Origin: Nitriliruptoraceae bacterium
GTDB lineage: Bacteria > Actinomycetota > Nitriliruptoria > Nitriliruptorales > Nitriliruptoraceae
NCBI GenBank assembly: GCA_007121975.1
Contig: SKJO01000169.1
Span: 1-7,624, forward strand
Direction of reading: 5' to 3'
Length of the DNA stretch: 7,624 nt
Each line of letters begins with the position of its first letter. The first letter of the stretch is position 1. The notes below the pieces were generated by a model that saw nothing but the letters and a program-made list of their open reading frames with translations, was not told the origin of the DNA and ran no database searches. Below, piece by piece: positions 1 through 6,290 of this stretch. The translations under genes were made by a program, and so were the position numbers.

Positions 1-665
1 AGGTCGGTCGCGGTCAGCTCGACGGGCCCCTCGGGAGCGGCGGCCAGCACCACCTCGAAGTTGCCGTCGTCGTCGGCGGTGCCCTCGACGTCGTTGACCT
101 GCACGCTGGCTCCGGGCTCGGTTCGGCCGACGAAGGTGACTTCCTGTCCGGCGACCAGCGGCCCTTCAGGTGCCGTGAGCTCGATGTCGGGCGGGACGGT
201 GTCGATCGCGAAGGTGAAGGTCTCGAGCGGCTCGGGCGCGACGGGCTCAGCCGCGTCGTCGCCGTCATCGTCGCCGACGTCGGGCCGGCTGGCGATGATC
301 ACGCGTCGCTCACCGTCCTCGAGGCCATCGGGTGCGTAGGTGAGCACCGACCCCGCCACCTCGGCGTCGGCGGTGACGTCGGTGCCGTCGAGCAGGACCA
401 CGAGGTCCTCCACGGTCGGATCCTCCTCGGCCTGCTCGTCGCCCTCGAAGGCCGCGGTGACCACGATGCGCACGTCACCGAGGTCGTCCGCGCCGAACAG
501 TTCGCCGGACTCGGGACCCTCGAAGGTCAGCACCCGCTCCGGTCCTGACGCCATGGCGCATGAGGCGACCAGAAGCGCCGCCGTGAGGAGCAGACCGGTG
601 CGGCGCAGCCGGTGGCCCGACCGGCAGGTGCGCGTCGACGCATCAGAGGCAGCGTTCGTGGTCAC
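1..665 (-). CDS. Ig-like domain lipoprotein (3' part outside window)
   Basis: Probably a surface-anchored extracellular protein; its biochemical role cannot be told from this part. The frame stays open for 221 codons from a GTG at 665 to the left edge. The GTG is chosen because AGAGGA lies 9 bases upstream and because it gives a complete signal peptide: Arg/His-rich residues 15-22, a hydrophobic core at 25-34, and the lipobox V33-A34-S35-C36. An internal ATG at codon 38 would remove this signal. After Cys36, residues 43-127 look like a beta-rich Ig-like segment. An acidic linker follows (about 129-148, including a GDDDGDDA run). From D155 a second Ig-like domain begins with DTVPPDIELTAPEG and shows the GRTEPGASVQV and DDDGNFEV signatures of bacterial Ig-like/glucodextranase-B type repeats. 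It diverges from the deacetylase lipoprotein gene, so both may act in the cell envelope. A C-terminal catalytic or binding domain could lie beyond the edge. Confidence 0.8.
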   Translation of the reverse strand, partial: MTTNAASDASTRTCRSGHRLRRTGLLLTAALLVASCAMASGPERVLTFEGPESGELFGADDLGDVRIVVTAAFEGDEQAEEDPTVEDLVVLLDGTDVTADAEVAGSVLTYAPDGLEDGERRVIIASRPDVGDDDGDDAAEPVAPEPLETFTFAIDTVPPDIELTAPEGPLVAGQEVTFVGRTEPGASVQVNDVEGTADDDGNFEVVLAAAPEGPVELTATD

Positions 666-808
666 GGCACGAGATCCTCTCGTCCAGAGTGTCATCGGGT
701 CGGGAAGGGTACGTCGTTGCGTCACCGGTGAGCGGACCGGCGTCCGGACGGCGTGTCGCCGGCGGTGGGCCGGTACCGTCCCCTGTTCCCCGACCACCAG
801 GAGTTGTC
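666..808. promoter_or_regulatory. Divergent intergenic region between two lipoprotein genes
   Basis: These 143 bases separate two divergent start codons and must hold the promoter signals for both genes unless transcription comes from further away. I see ribosome binding sites at each end (AGAGGA for the leftward gene, AGGAG at 799-803 for the rightward gene). I find no convincing -35/-10 pair with normal spacing on either strand. Two short GC palindromes (CGTCCGGACG at 741-750 and CGGTACCG at 771-778) are present but are not unusual at this base composition. Confidence 0.4.
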
Positions 809-1993
809 ATGCGTCGTGCCCGCCCCCGGCGCGCTCTGCGCCCGCTTGCCGCGGTCCTGGCCGCGGCCTTGATCGTCGCCGCCTGCGGTGGCGACGACGA
901 GCCTGCGCCGGACCTGGAGGAAGCGGCCGAGCCCGACGAGGCACCCTCGGACGAGCAGGACGCAAACGGTGGCGCCCCCGACGCCGACGACCCTGACGGG
1001 GACGAGGCCGAGGCCGACGACACGGCGGCCGAGGATCCCGCAACCGACGAACCCGCCGAGGACGACGCGTCGGCCGATGACGCCACCGCCGAGCCGCCGG
1101 TGGATCCGGCCGAGGTCGGTGCCGACGAGCTCGGGGTGGTCCCGGTGCTCATGTACCACCAGCTCCGTGAGGACGGCGGCAGCGTCTATGACATGACGCC
1201 CGAGGAGTACCGCGCGGAGCTCGAGTGGTTGTTCGAGGAGGGGTTCCGGCCGATCACCACCTCGCAGCTCGCGCGCGGGGAGATCGACGTGCCCGCCGGC
1301 ACGATGCCGGTGGTACTGACCTACGACGACTCGACCGCGTCGCAGGCGCAGCTGACCGACGACGGCGAGCTCGACCCCGACACCGCGCTCGGGATCCTCG
1401 TCGAGATCGCCGCGCGCTACGACGATGCGGAGCCGCGGGCCTCGGTGTATGTCATCTCCGGCTCGTTGTTCGGCGGGACCGCCGCCGGTGAGCAGGTGCT
1501 CGAGGTGCTTCACGGCCACGGCATGGAGCTCGGCAACCACACCCACACCCACCCGAGCCTGGCCAGCATCGACGCCGACTCGGTCCGTGAGGAGCTGGCC
1601 ACCAACGTCGCGGTGGTCACCGACCTGGTTCCCGACGCCGAGGTGACCACGCTGTCGCTGCCGCTGGGGATCTGGCCCGATCCGCGCGAGCTGGCCGTCG
1701 CGGGCAGCTTCGCGTCGGTGGGGGACTATGAGCACGAGGGTGTGCTGTTGGTCGGGTCCAACCCCGCCCCCTCGCCGTTCCACGCCGAGTTCGATGCGCT
1801 GGCGATCCCGCGGATCAGGACCAGCGTGGATGCCGACGCCGAGTACGAGTCCGCCTGGTGGTTCGAGGTCATTGCCTCGTCCGAACGCTGGCGGCCCTAC
1901 GTCTCCGACGGCAATCCGGCCACGATCTCGTTCCCGGCCGACCGCGCGGATGAGCTCGATCCGGCCTATGCGCAGCGCGCGAACCCCTACTGA
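809..1993 (+). CDS. Polysaccharide deacetylase (NodB/CE4-like) lipoprotein
   Basis: Predicted envelope-anchored carbohydrate deacetylase of 394 residues, perhaps acting on peptidoglycan or an exopolysaccharide. The ATG at 809 is chosen because AGGAG (799-803) lies 5 bases upstream and it opens a signal peptide: Arg-rich residues 2-11, a hydrophobic core at 12-25, and lipobox V23-A24-A25-C26. Upstream in-frame ATG 689 would bury that signal. Residues 27 to about 108 form an acidic Asp/Glu/Ala/Pro linker that probably spans the wall. The domain begins with PVLMYHQ (112-118), typical of one branch of these deacetylases. Motif 1 is Y172-D173-D174-S175 (usual form TFDDG). Motif 2 is H244-T-H-T-H248, giving the H(S/T)xxH metal site. 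Motif 3 is P285-L-G-I-W-P290, without the usual Arg. No clear motif 5 His is visible near the C-terminus. The metal triad Asp/His/His is present, so activity is plausible; substrate is unknown. Confidence 0.85.
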   Translation: MRRARPRRALRPLAAVLAAALIVAACGGDDEPAPDLEEAAEPDEAPSDEQDANGGAPDADDPDGDEAEADDTAAEDPATDEPAEDDASADDATAEPPVDPAEVGADELGVVPVLMYHQLREDGGSVYDMTPEEYRAELEWLFEEGFRPITTSQLARGEIDVPAGTMPVVLTYDDSTASQAQLTDDGELDPDTALGILVEIAARYDDAEPRASVYVISGSLFGGTAAGEQVLEVLHGHGMELGNHTHTHPSLASIDADSVREELATNVAVVTDLVPDAEVTTLSLPLGIWPDPRELAVAGSFASVGDYEHEGVLLVGSNPAPSPFHAEFDALAIPRIRTSVDADAEYESAWWFEVIASSERWRPYVSDGNPATISFPADRADELDPAYAQRANPY

Positions 1994-2000
1994 CACTCCT

Positions 2001-2054
2001 GATCCTGCTCGACGACCCGATCCTGCTCGACGACCCGATCCTGCTCGACGACCC
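2001..2054. repeat. Three exact tandem copies of an 18-base unit
   Basis: The unit gatcctgctcgacgaccc occurs three times without mismatch at 2001-2018, 2019-2036 and 2037-2054. A fourth, broken copy begins at 2055 (gatccc). The array begins 7 bases after the deacetylase stop and ends 26 bases before the NuoF-like start. It is not translated in the frame of either neighbour: that frame has stops at 1991 and 2000 and no start before 2081. I see no strong hairpin within a unit. It could be a slippage-expanded spacer, a protein-binding array, or a neutral repeat. Confidence 0.9.
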
Positions 2055-2080
2055 GATCCCGACCCGGAGCCGCCAGGGCC

Positions 2081-3463
2081 ATGCCCCACGACGCCGACCG
2101 CTTGCTGCCCGCCGCCCCCGTGACCTCGCTCGACGACCACCTCGCCGCCGGAGGCGGGGTGGGCCTCGAACGGGCGCTCTCGCTGCCGCCCGAGGAGGTC
2201 ACCACCCTCATCGACACGGCCGGGCTGCGGGGCCGCGGTGGTGCGGGGTTCCCCACCGCCCGCAAGTGGCGTGGTGTGCAGCAGACCGCCGCCGAAGCCG
2301 GTGGGGTGCTCACCCTGGTCGCCAACGCCGCCGAGGGTGAGCCCGGCACCTACAAGGACCGGGTGCTGATCGAGCAGGAGCCCTACGCCTTCCTCGAGGG
2401 GATCTGCATCGCGCTGCACGCCACCGGAGCGCAGACGGCGCACATCGGCATCAAGGAGAAGTTCACCGGCCCGGTGACCCGGCTGCGCGCGGCGCTCAAC
2501 GAGATCACGGCGGCCGGCTGGCCCGGTGCCGACCGGATCTCGATCACGACCGGCCCCGACGCCTACCTGTTCGGCGAGGAGTCGGCGATGCTCGAGGTCA
2601 TCGAGGGCAACCTGCCCATGCCTCGCATCGTCAAGCCCTTCGAGGCCGGCCTGCACGCCACCACGACCGTGCCCAACCCGACGATCGTCAACAACGTCGA
2701 GACGCTCACCCACGTCACCTCGATCCTGGCCCACGGCGCCGACTGGTTCCGGCAGGCCGGCACCGAGGTCTCGCCGGGCACGATGGTGTTCACCGTGGTC
2801 GGTGACGTCGCCAGCCCCGGGGTGTACGAGCTGGCGCTTGGCACCCCGCTACGCACCCTGCTCGAGGACATCGCCGGGGCGCGCGACCTCAAGGCGGTCT
2901 ACAGCGGCGTGTCCAACGCGGTCATCACCCCGGCACTGCTCGACACCCCCCTGTGCTTCGATGCGATGCGCGAGGCCGGGGTCGGCATGGGCTCGGGCGG
3001 GTTCATCGTCTACGACGCGTCCCGGCACATCGTCGACGTGCTGTCGGTGCTGGTGAACTTCCTGGCTGTCGAGTCCTGCGGGCAGTGCAACGCCTGCAAG
3101 CTCGGCAACGGGGCGATGGCCGACCTGCTCGCCCGGGTGCAGCGCGGCGAGGCCGAGCAGACCGACCTCGAGGCCCTGCTGCGCTGGTCGCAGAGCGTCA
3201 CCGACCAGAACCGCTGCTACCTGCCGGTCGGCTCGCAGCTGCTGGTGGGCTCCACGGCCGCGGCGTTCGTCGACGAGTTGGTGGCCACGGTTGCGTCGGG
3301 GTCGCCCACGCCCGCGGATCTGCCCACCCCGCTGATCGAGGCCATCGACGAGGACACCGGCGAGGTCCGCTACCACCCCCGCTACCACCTCAAGCAGTCG
3401 GACTGGTCCTACGCCGATGAGGAACCCGGCGCGCTGCGGCTCGAGGCGCTGCGCGAGCGCTGA
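2081..3463 (+). CDS. Stand-alone NuoF-like FMN / 4Fe-4S oxidoreductase subunit
   Basis: 460 residues, homologous to the 51-kDa flavoprotein subunit of complex I (NuoF/Nqo1) and to HoxF-type diaphorases, which pass electrons from NAD(P)H through FMN to an iron-sulfur cluster. Visible motifs in order: the FMN-binding glycine loop G51-R-G-G-A-G-F-P-T59 with K62-W63; N82-A-A-E-G-E-P-G-T-Y-K-D-R94; G158-P-D-A-Y-L-F-G-E-E167; P198-N-P-T-I-V-N-N-V-E-T-L209; an SLBB-like segment near 235-275; and the cluster ligands C333, C336, C339 (CGQCNAC) plus C379. The usual Asp in NADE is Ala84. A C-terminal tail of about 60 residues follows the cluster domain. The start is the first ATG after two in-frame stops; GGAG at 2066-2069 is 11 bases away, a rather loose ribosome binding site. 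No NuoE, NuoG, ferredoxin or hydrogenase gene is adjacent, so its partner and acceptor are unknown. Likely cytoplasmic: no signal peptide or membrane segment is evident. Confidence 0.85.
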   Translation: MPHDADRLLPAAPVTSLDDHLAAGGGVGLERALSLPPEEVTTLIDTAGLRGRGGAGFPTARKWRGVQQTAAEAGGVLTLVANAAEGEPGTYKDRVLIEQEPYAFLEGICIALHATGAQTAHIGIKEKFTGPVTRLRAALNEITAAGWPGADRISITTGPDAYLFGEESAMLEVIEGNLPMPRIVKPFEAGLHATTTVPNPTIVNNVETLTHVTSILAHGADWFRQAGTEVSPGTMVFTVVGDVASPGVYELALGTPLRTLLEDIAGARDLKAVYSGVSNAVITPALLDTPLCFDAMREAGVGMGSGGFIVYDASRHIVDVLSVLVNFLAVESCGQCNACKLGNGAMADLLARVQRGEAEQTDLEALLRWSQSVTDQNRCYLPVGSQLLVGSTAAAFVDELVATVASGSPTPADLPTPLIEAIDEDTGEVRYHPRYHLKQSDWSYADEEPGALRLEALRER

Positions 3464-3489
3464 ACGGGAGCCAAGTGGGCGCTGGGCGC

Positions 3490-4425
3490 TCAGCCGGGCA
3501 GCTGGTCGCGGCGGGGTGGGTCGGCCCCGGCGCGCGTGCAGGTGATGGCCGCGACCCGTCGGGCGAAGCGCAACGCCGCAGCGATGGCCTCGTCGTCGAG
3601 GGCGTCCAGCGCGGGGCGGGTGAGCCGGTCGTGCTCGTCGAGCCAGGCCAGCAGCCCGGCCGTGAAGGCGTCGCCGGCACCGACGGTGTCCACCACCTCG
3701 ACGTCCTCGCCGGGGACCTCGACATCTGGCCGGCCGGCACGCACGGCGGTGGCGCCGTCGGGGCCGCGGGTGACCACCACCAGGGCCGGCCCGCCGGCGG
3801 CCCACCGGCGGGCGACCTCCAGTGGGTCGGTGTCATCGGCGTGCAGGGTCAGCAGGTCCTCGTCGCTGACCTTGACCAGGTCGACGCCGGCCACCACCTC
3901 GTCCATCCGCGCCGCGTAGGCCGCGACCCCGCCGGCCTGGTCGAAGACGACCGGACGGACGTTCGGGTCGAGGCTGGTGACCCGCTGGCCACGGGCGTCG
4001 GCCAGCAGTCGGCCCAGGCAGTGACCGGCTGGTTCGTGCGCCAGCCCGATCGCCCCCAGCGACACGTGCAGGGCGGCGCCGTCCGGCAGTGCGGGCAGAT
4101 CCCCGGTCGTGAGCGCGGCAGCCGAGGTCGCCTCGAGGTAGAAGCCGTAGCTGGCCCGGCCGTGCTCGTCGAGGTGGACCACCGCCAGGGTCGTCGGCGC
4201 GTCGAGCCGCGGCGAGAACTCCAGGTCGACCTGCTCGGCCAGGAGCCGCTCGGCCATCAGGTCGCCGAATGCATCGGTCGACAGGCCGCCGAGGTAGTGG
4301 GTCCGAGCGCCGAGCCGCCCGAGCCCGACCGCCACGTTGTAGGGCGAACCGCCCGGCAGGGGCAGCAACAGCCCGTCACGGGGGGCGAGATCGATCAGCG
4401 CCTCACCGGCGACGACGATGCTCAT
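3490..4425 (-). CDS. PfkB-family sugar kinase, probable fructokinase
   Basis: Cytoplasmic ribokinase-family (PfkB) kinase of 311 residues, the normal length for fructokinases, which convert fructose to fructose 6-phosphate with ATP. Family signature 1 is seen at G25-G-S-P-Y-N-V-A-V-G-L-G-R-L-G39. Signature 2, D246-T-V-G-A-G-D-A-F-T-A-G257, carries the anion hole and the likely catalytic base D252. D153-P-N-V-R-P158, K185-V-S-D-E-D-L191 and the C-terminal C296-T-R-A-G-A-D-P-P304 resemble fructokinases more than ribokinases or adenosine kinases. The ATG at 4425 follows a very strong site, GGAGGAGGAG (4434-4443), 8 bases upstream. It is the second gene after the alpha-glucosidase, 44 bases downstream on the same strand, so co-transcription is likely. 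The pairing suggests phosphorylation of fructose released from sucrose or a related glucoside. 2-keto-3-deoxygluconate kinase is the main alternative. Confidence 0.88.
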   Translation of the reverse strand: MSIVVAGEALIDLAPRDGLLLPLPGGSPYNVAVGLGRLGARTHYLGGLSTDAFGDLMAERLLAEQVDLEFSPRLDAPTTLAVVHLDEHGRASYGFYLEATSAAALTTGDLPALPDGAALHVSLGAIGLAHEPAGHCLGRLLADARGQRVTSLDPNVRPVVFDQAGGVAAYAARMDEVVAGVDLVKVSDEDLLTLHADDTDPLEVARRWAAGGPALVVVTRGPDGATAVRAGRPDVEVPGEDVEVVDTVGAGDAFTAGLLAWLDEHDRLTRPALDALDDEAIAAALRFARRVAAITCTRAGADPPRRDQLPG

Positions 4426-4443
4426 GGCGCAGACTCCTCCTCC

Positions 4444-4459
4444 GGCGGCGCCCGCCGCC
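4444..4459 (-). promoter_or_regulatory. Intercistronic GC hairpin next to kinase ribosome binding site
   Basis: GGCGGC (4444-4449) and GCCGCC (4454-4459) form a perfect six-pair GC stem with a four-base loop. In the minus-strand transcript it lies after the glucosidase stop and directly before the GGAGGAGGAG of the kinase (4434-4443). It could protect the 3' end of the glucosidase message or tune kinase translation. There is no U-tract, so a terminator is unlikely. GC-rich repeats of GGC are common by chance at this composition. Confidence 0.35.
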
Positions 4460-4469
4460 GACGCTGACG

Positions 4470-6074
4470 CTAGCCACTGCTGGCGGGAGCCGGCAGCCGC
4501 TGGACGATCGCGGCGGCGTCTGCGGGCAGCACGAGGGTCTGGGCGTCCACCCTGACGTCATCGTCGGTGGCGTAGGCGATCGCGACGGGGTGTCCGACCG
4601 GAAGCCGGGCCGGCTCGTCGCCGACGTTGAGAGCGACCACGACCTGCCCCCCGCGCTCGATGGCGACCACGGGGTCTGGTGAGGGCAACCAGCGGATCGG
4701 CGAGCCGTCGGTGAGGGCGGGCAGCCGGCGCCGGCTGAGCAGCAGCCTTCGCGTGCGCTCGAGATGCGAGCCGGGGACACCGGTCTGGGCGGCGACGGTG
4801 CGCTCGTCGGTGCGGTTGGTGCCCACGGGCAGCCAGGGGGTCCCGGTGGTGAACCCGACGCCGGGACCCGGTTGCCAGGGCATCGGCGTGCGTTGCGGAT
4901 CCCGCCCGTGGGTGCCCGGGTTGCGCCGCGCGATGGGATCCTCGGCGACCGTGTCGGGCAGTTCGGCGTCATCGAGTCCGAGCTCATCACCCTGGTAGAG
5001 GAACGGGGATCCGGGCAGGCCGCACAGCAGCGTGAGGTAGGCGAGCTGCCGGCGGGCGCCCCGGTCCCCCCCGCCGAAGCGGGTGGCGGCGTGCGGATCG
5101 TCGTGGGAGGACAGCGGCCAGGCGAGCGCGTCGCCCGAGGCTTCCACGTAGGGGCGCAGGGTTGCGCGGATGTCCCGGGCGTCCCAGCTGGCGCGCAGCG
5201 CGGCGAAGCAGAACGACTGGTGCAGCGCGTCGCCCTCGAGGTAGCGCGCCAGCCGGGCGGGGTCGAGCAGGTAGACCTCACCGAGCAGCACGGCGTCGTG
5301 GCGGGCGGCGATGCGGTGCCAGTCGCGGTAGATCTCGAGGACCCCGTCCTGGTCAAGATCGTGCGCGTGCTGGAAGTGCTCGAAGGTGCTGATCGAACCG
5401 TGGCGATCGTCGTCGGGCGGCGGATCGAGCACCGGGTTGTCGCGGAACCCGGAGTCCTCCACCAGCGAGTGGGCCACGTCGATGCGCACCCCGTCCACCC
5501 CGCGGCAGAACCAGGTCTCGAGGATCTGCGCGAAGGCGGCACGGACCTCGGGCTCGGCCCAGTTGAGGTCGGGCTGCTCAGGCAGGAACAGGTGCATGTA
5601 GTACTGCCCGGTGTGCTCGTCGAAGGTCCAGGCCGGACCGCCGAAGTGGCTGACCCAGTTGTTGGGTGGCCCCCCGCCGGGGGCAGGATCGCGCCACACG
5701 TACCAGTTGCGGTGGCGCGCCTGGCGCGATCGGCGGGCGTCGAGGAACCAGCGGTGCTGGTTCGAGGTGTGGTTGGGGACCAGGTCGCAGATGACCTTCA
5801 TCCCGAGCTGGTGGGCGTCGGCGAGCAGCGCATCCAGATCGGCGAGACTGCCGTAGACCGGATCGACGTCGAGGTAGTCGGCCACGTCGTAGCCGTGGTC
5901 GGCCTGCGGCGAGGGCATGAAGGGGGTGAGCCACACCACGTCCACGCCGAGCTCGGCGAGGTGGCCGAGCCGCTGGCGCACCCCGGGCAGGTCGCCGATG
6001 CCGTCCCCATCGGTGTCGGCGAACGAGCGCACGTAGACCTCGTAGCCGACCGAACCGCGCCACCAGCGTGCCAT
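4470..6074 (-). CDS. GH13 alpha-glucosidase / oligo-1,6-glucosidase-like hydrolase
   Basis: Glycoside hydrolase family 13 enzyme of 534 residues, the usual size of the alpha-glucosidase / oligo-1,6-glucosidase group, which removes glucose from small alpha-glucosides. The barrel starts at once (W4-W5, YEVYVRSFADTDGDGIGDLPG at about 11-31). Conserved regions: D97-L-V-P-N-H102 (region I); Q167-P-D-L-N-W172 (region V); G196-V-R-I-D-V-A-H202 with nucleophile D199 (region II); G265-E266-V with the acid/base Glu (region III); and H324-D325 (region IV). QGDELG (361-366) and R395-T-P-M-P-W400 are also group features. A beta-sandwich C-domain fills about 455-530. No signal peptide is present, so it should act in the cytoplasm on imported sugar. 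ATG 6074 has CCGGAGGA (6081-6088) 6 bases upstream. It is the first gene of a two-gene unit with the fructokinase, under a LacI-type operator 125 bases upstream. Sucrose, isomaltose, maltose, trehalulose-like isomers or trehalose are all possible substrates. Confidence 0.9.
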   Translation of the reverse strand: MARWWRGSVGYEVYVRSFADTDGDGIGDLPGVRQRLGHLAELGVDVVWLTPFMPSPQADHGYDVADYLDVDPVYGSLADLDALLADAHQLGMKVICDLVPNHTSNQHRWFLDARRSRQARHRNWYVWRDPAPGGGPPNNWVSHFGGPAWTFDEHTGQYYMHLFLPEQPDLNWAEPEVRAAFAQILETWFCRGVDGVRIDVAHSLVEDSGFRDNPVLDPPPDDDRHGSISTFEHFQHAHDLDQDGVLEIYRDWHRIAARHDAVLLGEVYLLDPARLARYLEGDALHQSFCFAALRASWDARDIRATLRPYVEASGDALAWPLSSHDDPHAATRFGGGDRGARRQLAYLTLLCGLPGSPFLYQGDELGLDDAELPDTVAEDPIARRNPGTHGRDPQRTPMPWQPGPGVGFTTGTPWLPVGTNRTDERTVAAQTGVPGSHLERTRRLLLSRRRLPALTDGSPIRWLPSPDPVVAIERGGQVVVALNVGDEPARLPVGHPVAIAYATDDDVRVDAQTLVLPADAAAIVQRLPAPASSG

Positions 6075-6098
6075 GCAACGTCCTCCGGTCGGATCGCG

Positions 6099-6104
6099 AC
6101 CCTA
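6099..6104 (-). promoter_or_regulatory. Possible -10 element for the glucosidase operon
   Basis: TAGGGT on the minus strand fits the actinobacterial TANNNT pattern and would place transcription start a few bases before the ribosome binding site at 6081-6088. No TTG-type -35 is found 16-19 bases further upstream, so this is a weak call. It is the only TANNNT I see between the operator and the glucosidase start. Confidence 0.2.
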
Positions 6105-6195
6105 GTGGCGGGTCCGATTTCGAGGGTGCGACGACGACGCCTGGTCATCGCAGGGTTGCGCTGCGTGAACGTGTCGGACAACTCCCCGGCCGGGG

Positions 6196-6224
6196 TTGAT
6201 GAAAGCGTTTTCATCCGTTAGGGT
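6196..6224 (+). promoter_or_regulatory. Candidate lacI promoter with operator inside
   Basis: TTGATG (6196-6201) and TAGGGT (6219-6224) are separated by 17 bases, the standard sigma-70-type spacing. The LacI-type palindrome (6199-6214) overlaps the -35 element and most of the spacer, so a bound repressor would block polymerase. This implies autorepression of the regulator. Transcription would start near 6231 and leave a leader of about 115 bases before the lacI ATG. Confidence 0.5.
6198..6215. promoter_or_regulatory. LacI-family operator O1
   Basis: GATGAAAGCGTTTTCATC has perfect 7-base inverted arms (GATGAAA / TTTCATC) around the four-base centre GCGT, with a CpG exactly at the dyad. That is the architecture of LacI-family sites (it also fits the catabolite-responsive-element pattern TGNAANCGNWNNCW). 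It sits in the 272-base gap between the divergent glucosidase and lacI genes. A near-identical site occurs at 7411-7426. The AT-rich core stands out from the surrounding GC-rich sequence. Confidence 0.85.
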
Positions 6225-6253
6225 TCGGACAGGCGCGAACGATGGATTGGCGG

Positions 6254-6269
6254 CCGGCGTACGCGCCGG
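6254..6269 (+). promoter_or_regulatory. Hairpin in the presumed lacI 5' leader
   Basis: CCGGCG (6254-6259) pairs perfectly with CGCCGG (6264-6269) around the loop TACG, giving six GC pairs. It would form in the transcript between the candidate lacI promoter and the small leader ORF at 6291. No U-tract follows. It may affect leader translation or message stability, or be a chance GC palindrome. Confidence 0.35.
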
Positions 6270-6290
6270 AAGCGGAGCGCAGGACGGTGC

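Noticed and set aside
689..808. Longer deacetylase start at ATG 689
   Set aside because: It would place 40 residues ahead of a complete lipoprotein signal peptide and lacks a good ribosome binding site; AGGAG sits 5 bases before ATG 809.
2001..2054. Tandem repeat as a CRISPR array
   Set aside because: The copies are directly adjacent with no spacers and no cas gene is present.
1991..2081. Deacetylase and NuoF-like genes as one gene split by a stop
   Set aside because: They share a reading frame, but two stops (1991 and 2000) separate them, the second has its own start, and the first is exported while the second is a cytoplasmic redox protein.
722..2734. A 670-codon minus-strand open frame
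   Set aside because: It runs antisense through the deacetylase and the NuoF-like gene, both of which have clear motifs. Its translation is Gly/Arg/Val-rich low-complexity sequence with no domain, as expected for a third-position shadow in GC-rich DNA.
3455..3491. Bidirectional terminator between the convergent NuoF-like and kinase genes
   Set aside because: Only GAGCGC/GCGCTC six-base arms with a 25-base loop, and a 4-base GCTG/CAGC stem, could be found, with no T-runs. This is too weak to call.
2849..3805. A 318-codon minus-strand open frame bridging the NuoF-like gene and the kinase
   Set aside because: It overlaps two well-supported genes in a wrong frame and is Arg/Gly/Ala-rich without motifs.
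3475..4467. A 330-codon plus-strand open frame
   Set aside because: It is antisense to the PfkB kinase over its whole length; the kinase has both family signatures and a strong ribosome binding site.
6184..6195. Perfect palindrome CCCCGGCCGGGG beside operator O1
   Set aside because: It is pure GC, has no loop for an RNA hairpin, and such palindromes are expected often at this base composition; no second copy lies near operator O2.
4764..6221. A 485-codon plus-strand open frame
   Set aside because: It is antisense to the GH13 glucosidase, which has all catalytic motifs. The frame shows no recognisable domain and has the composition of an antisense shadow.
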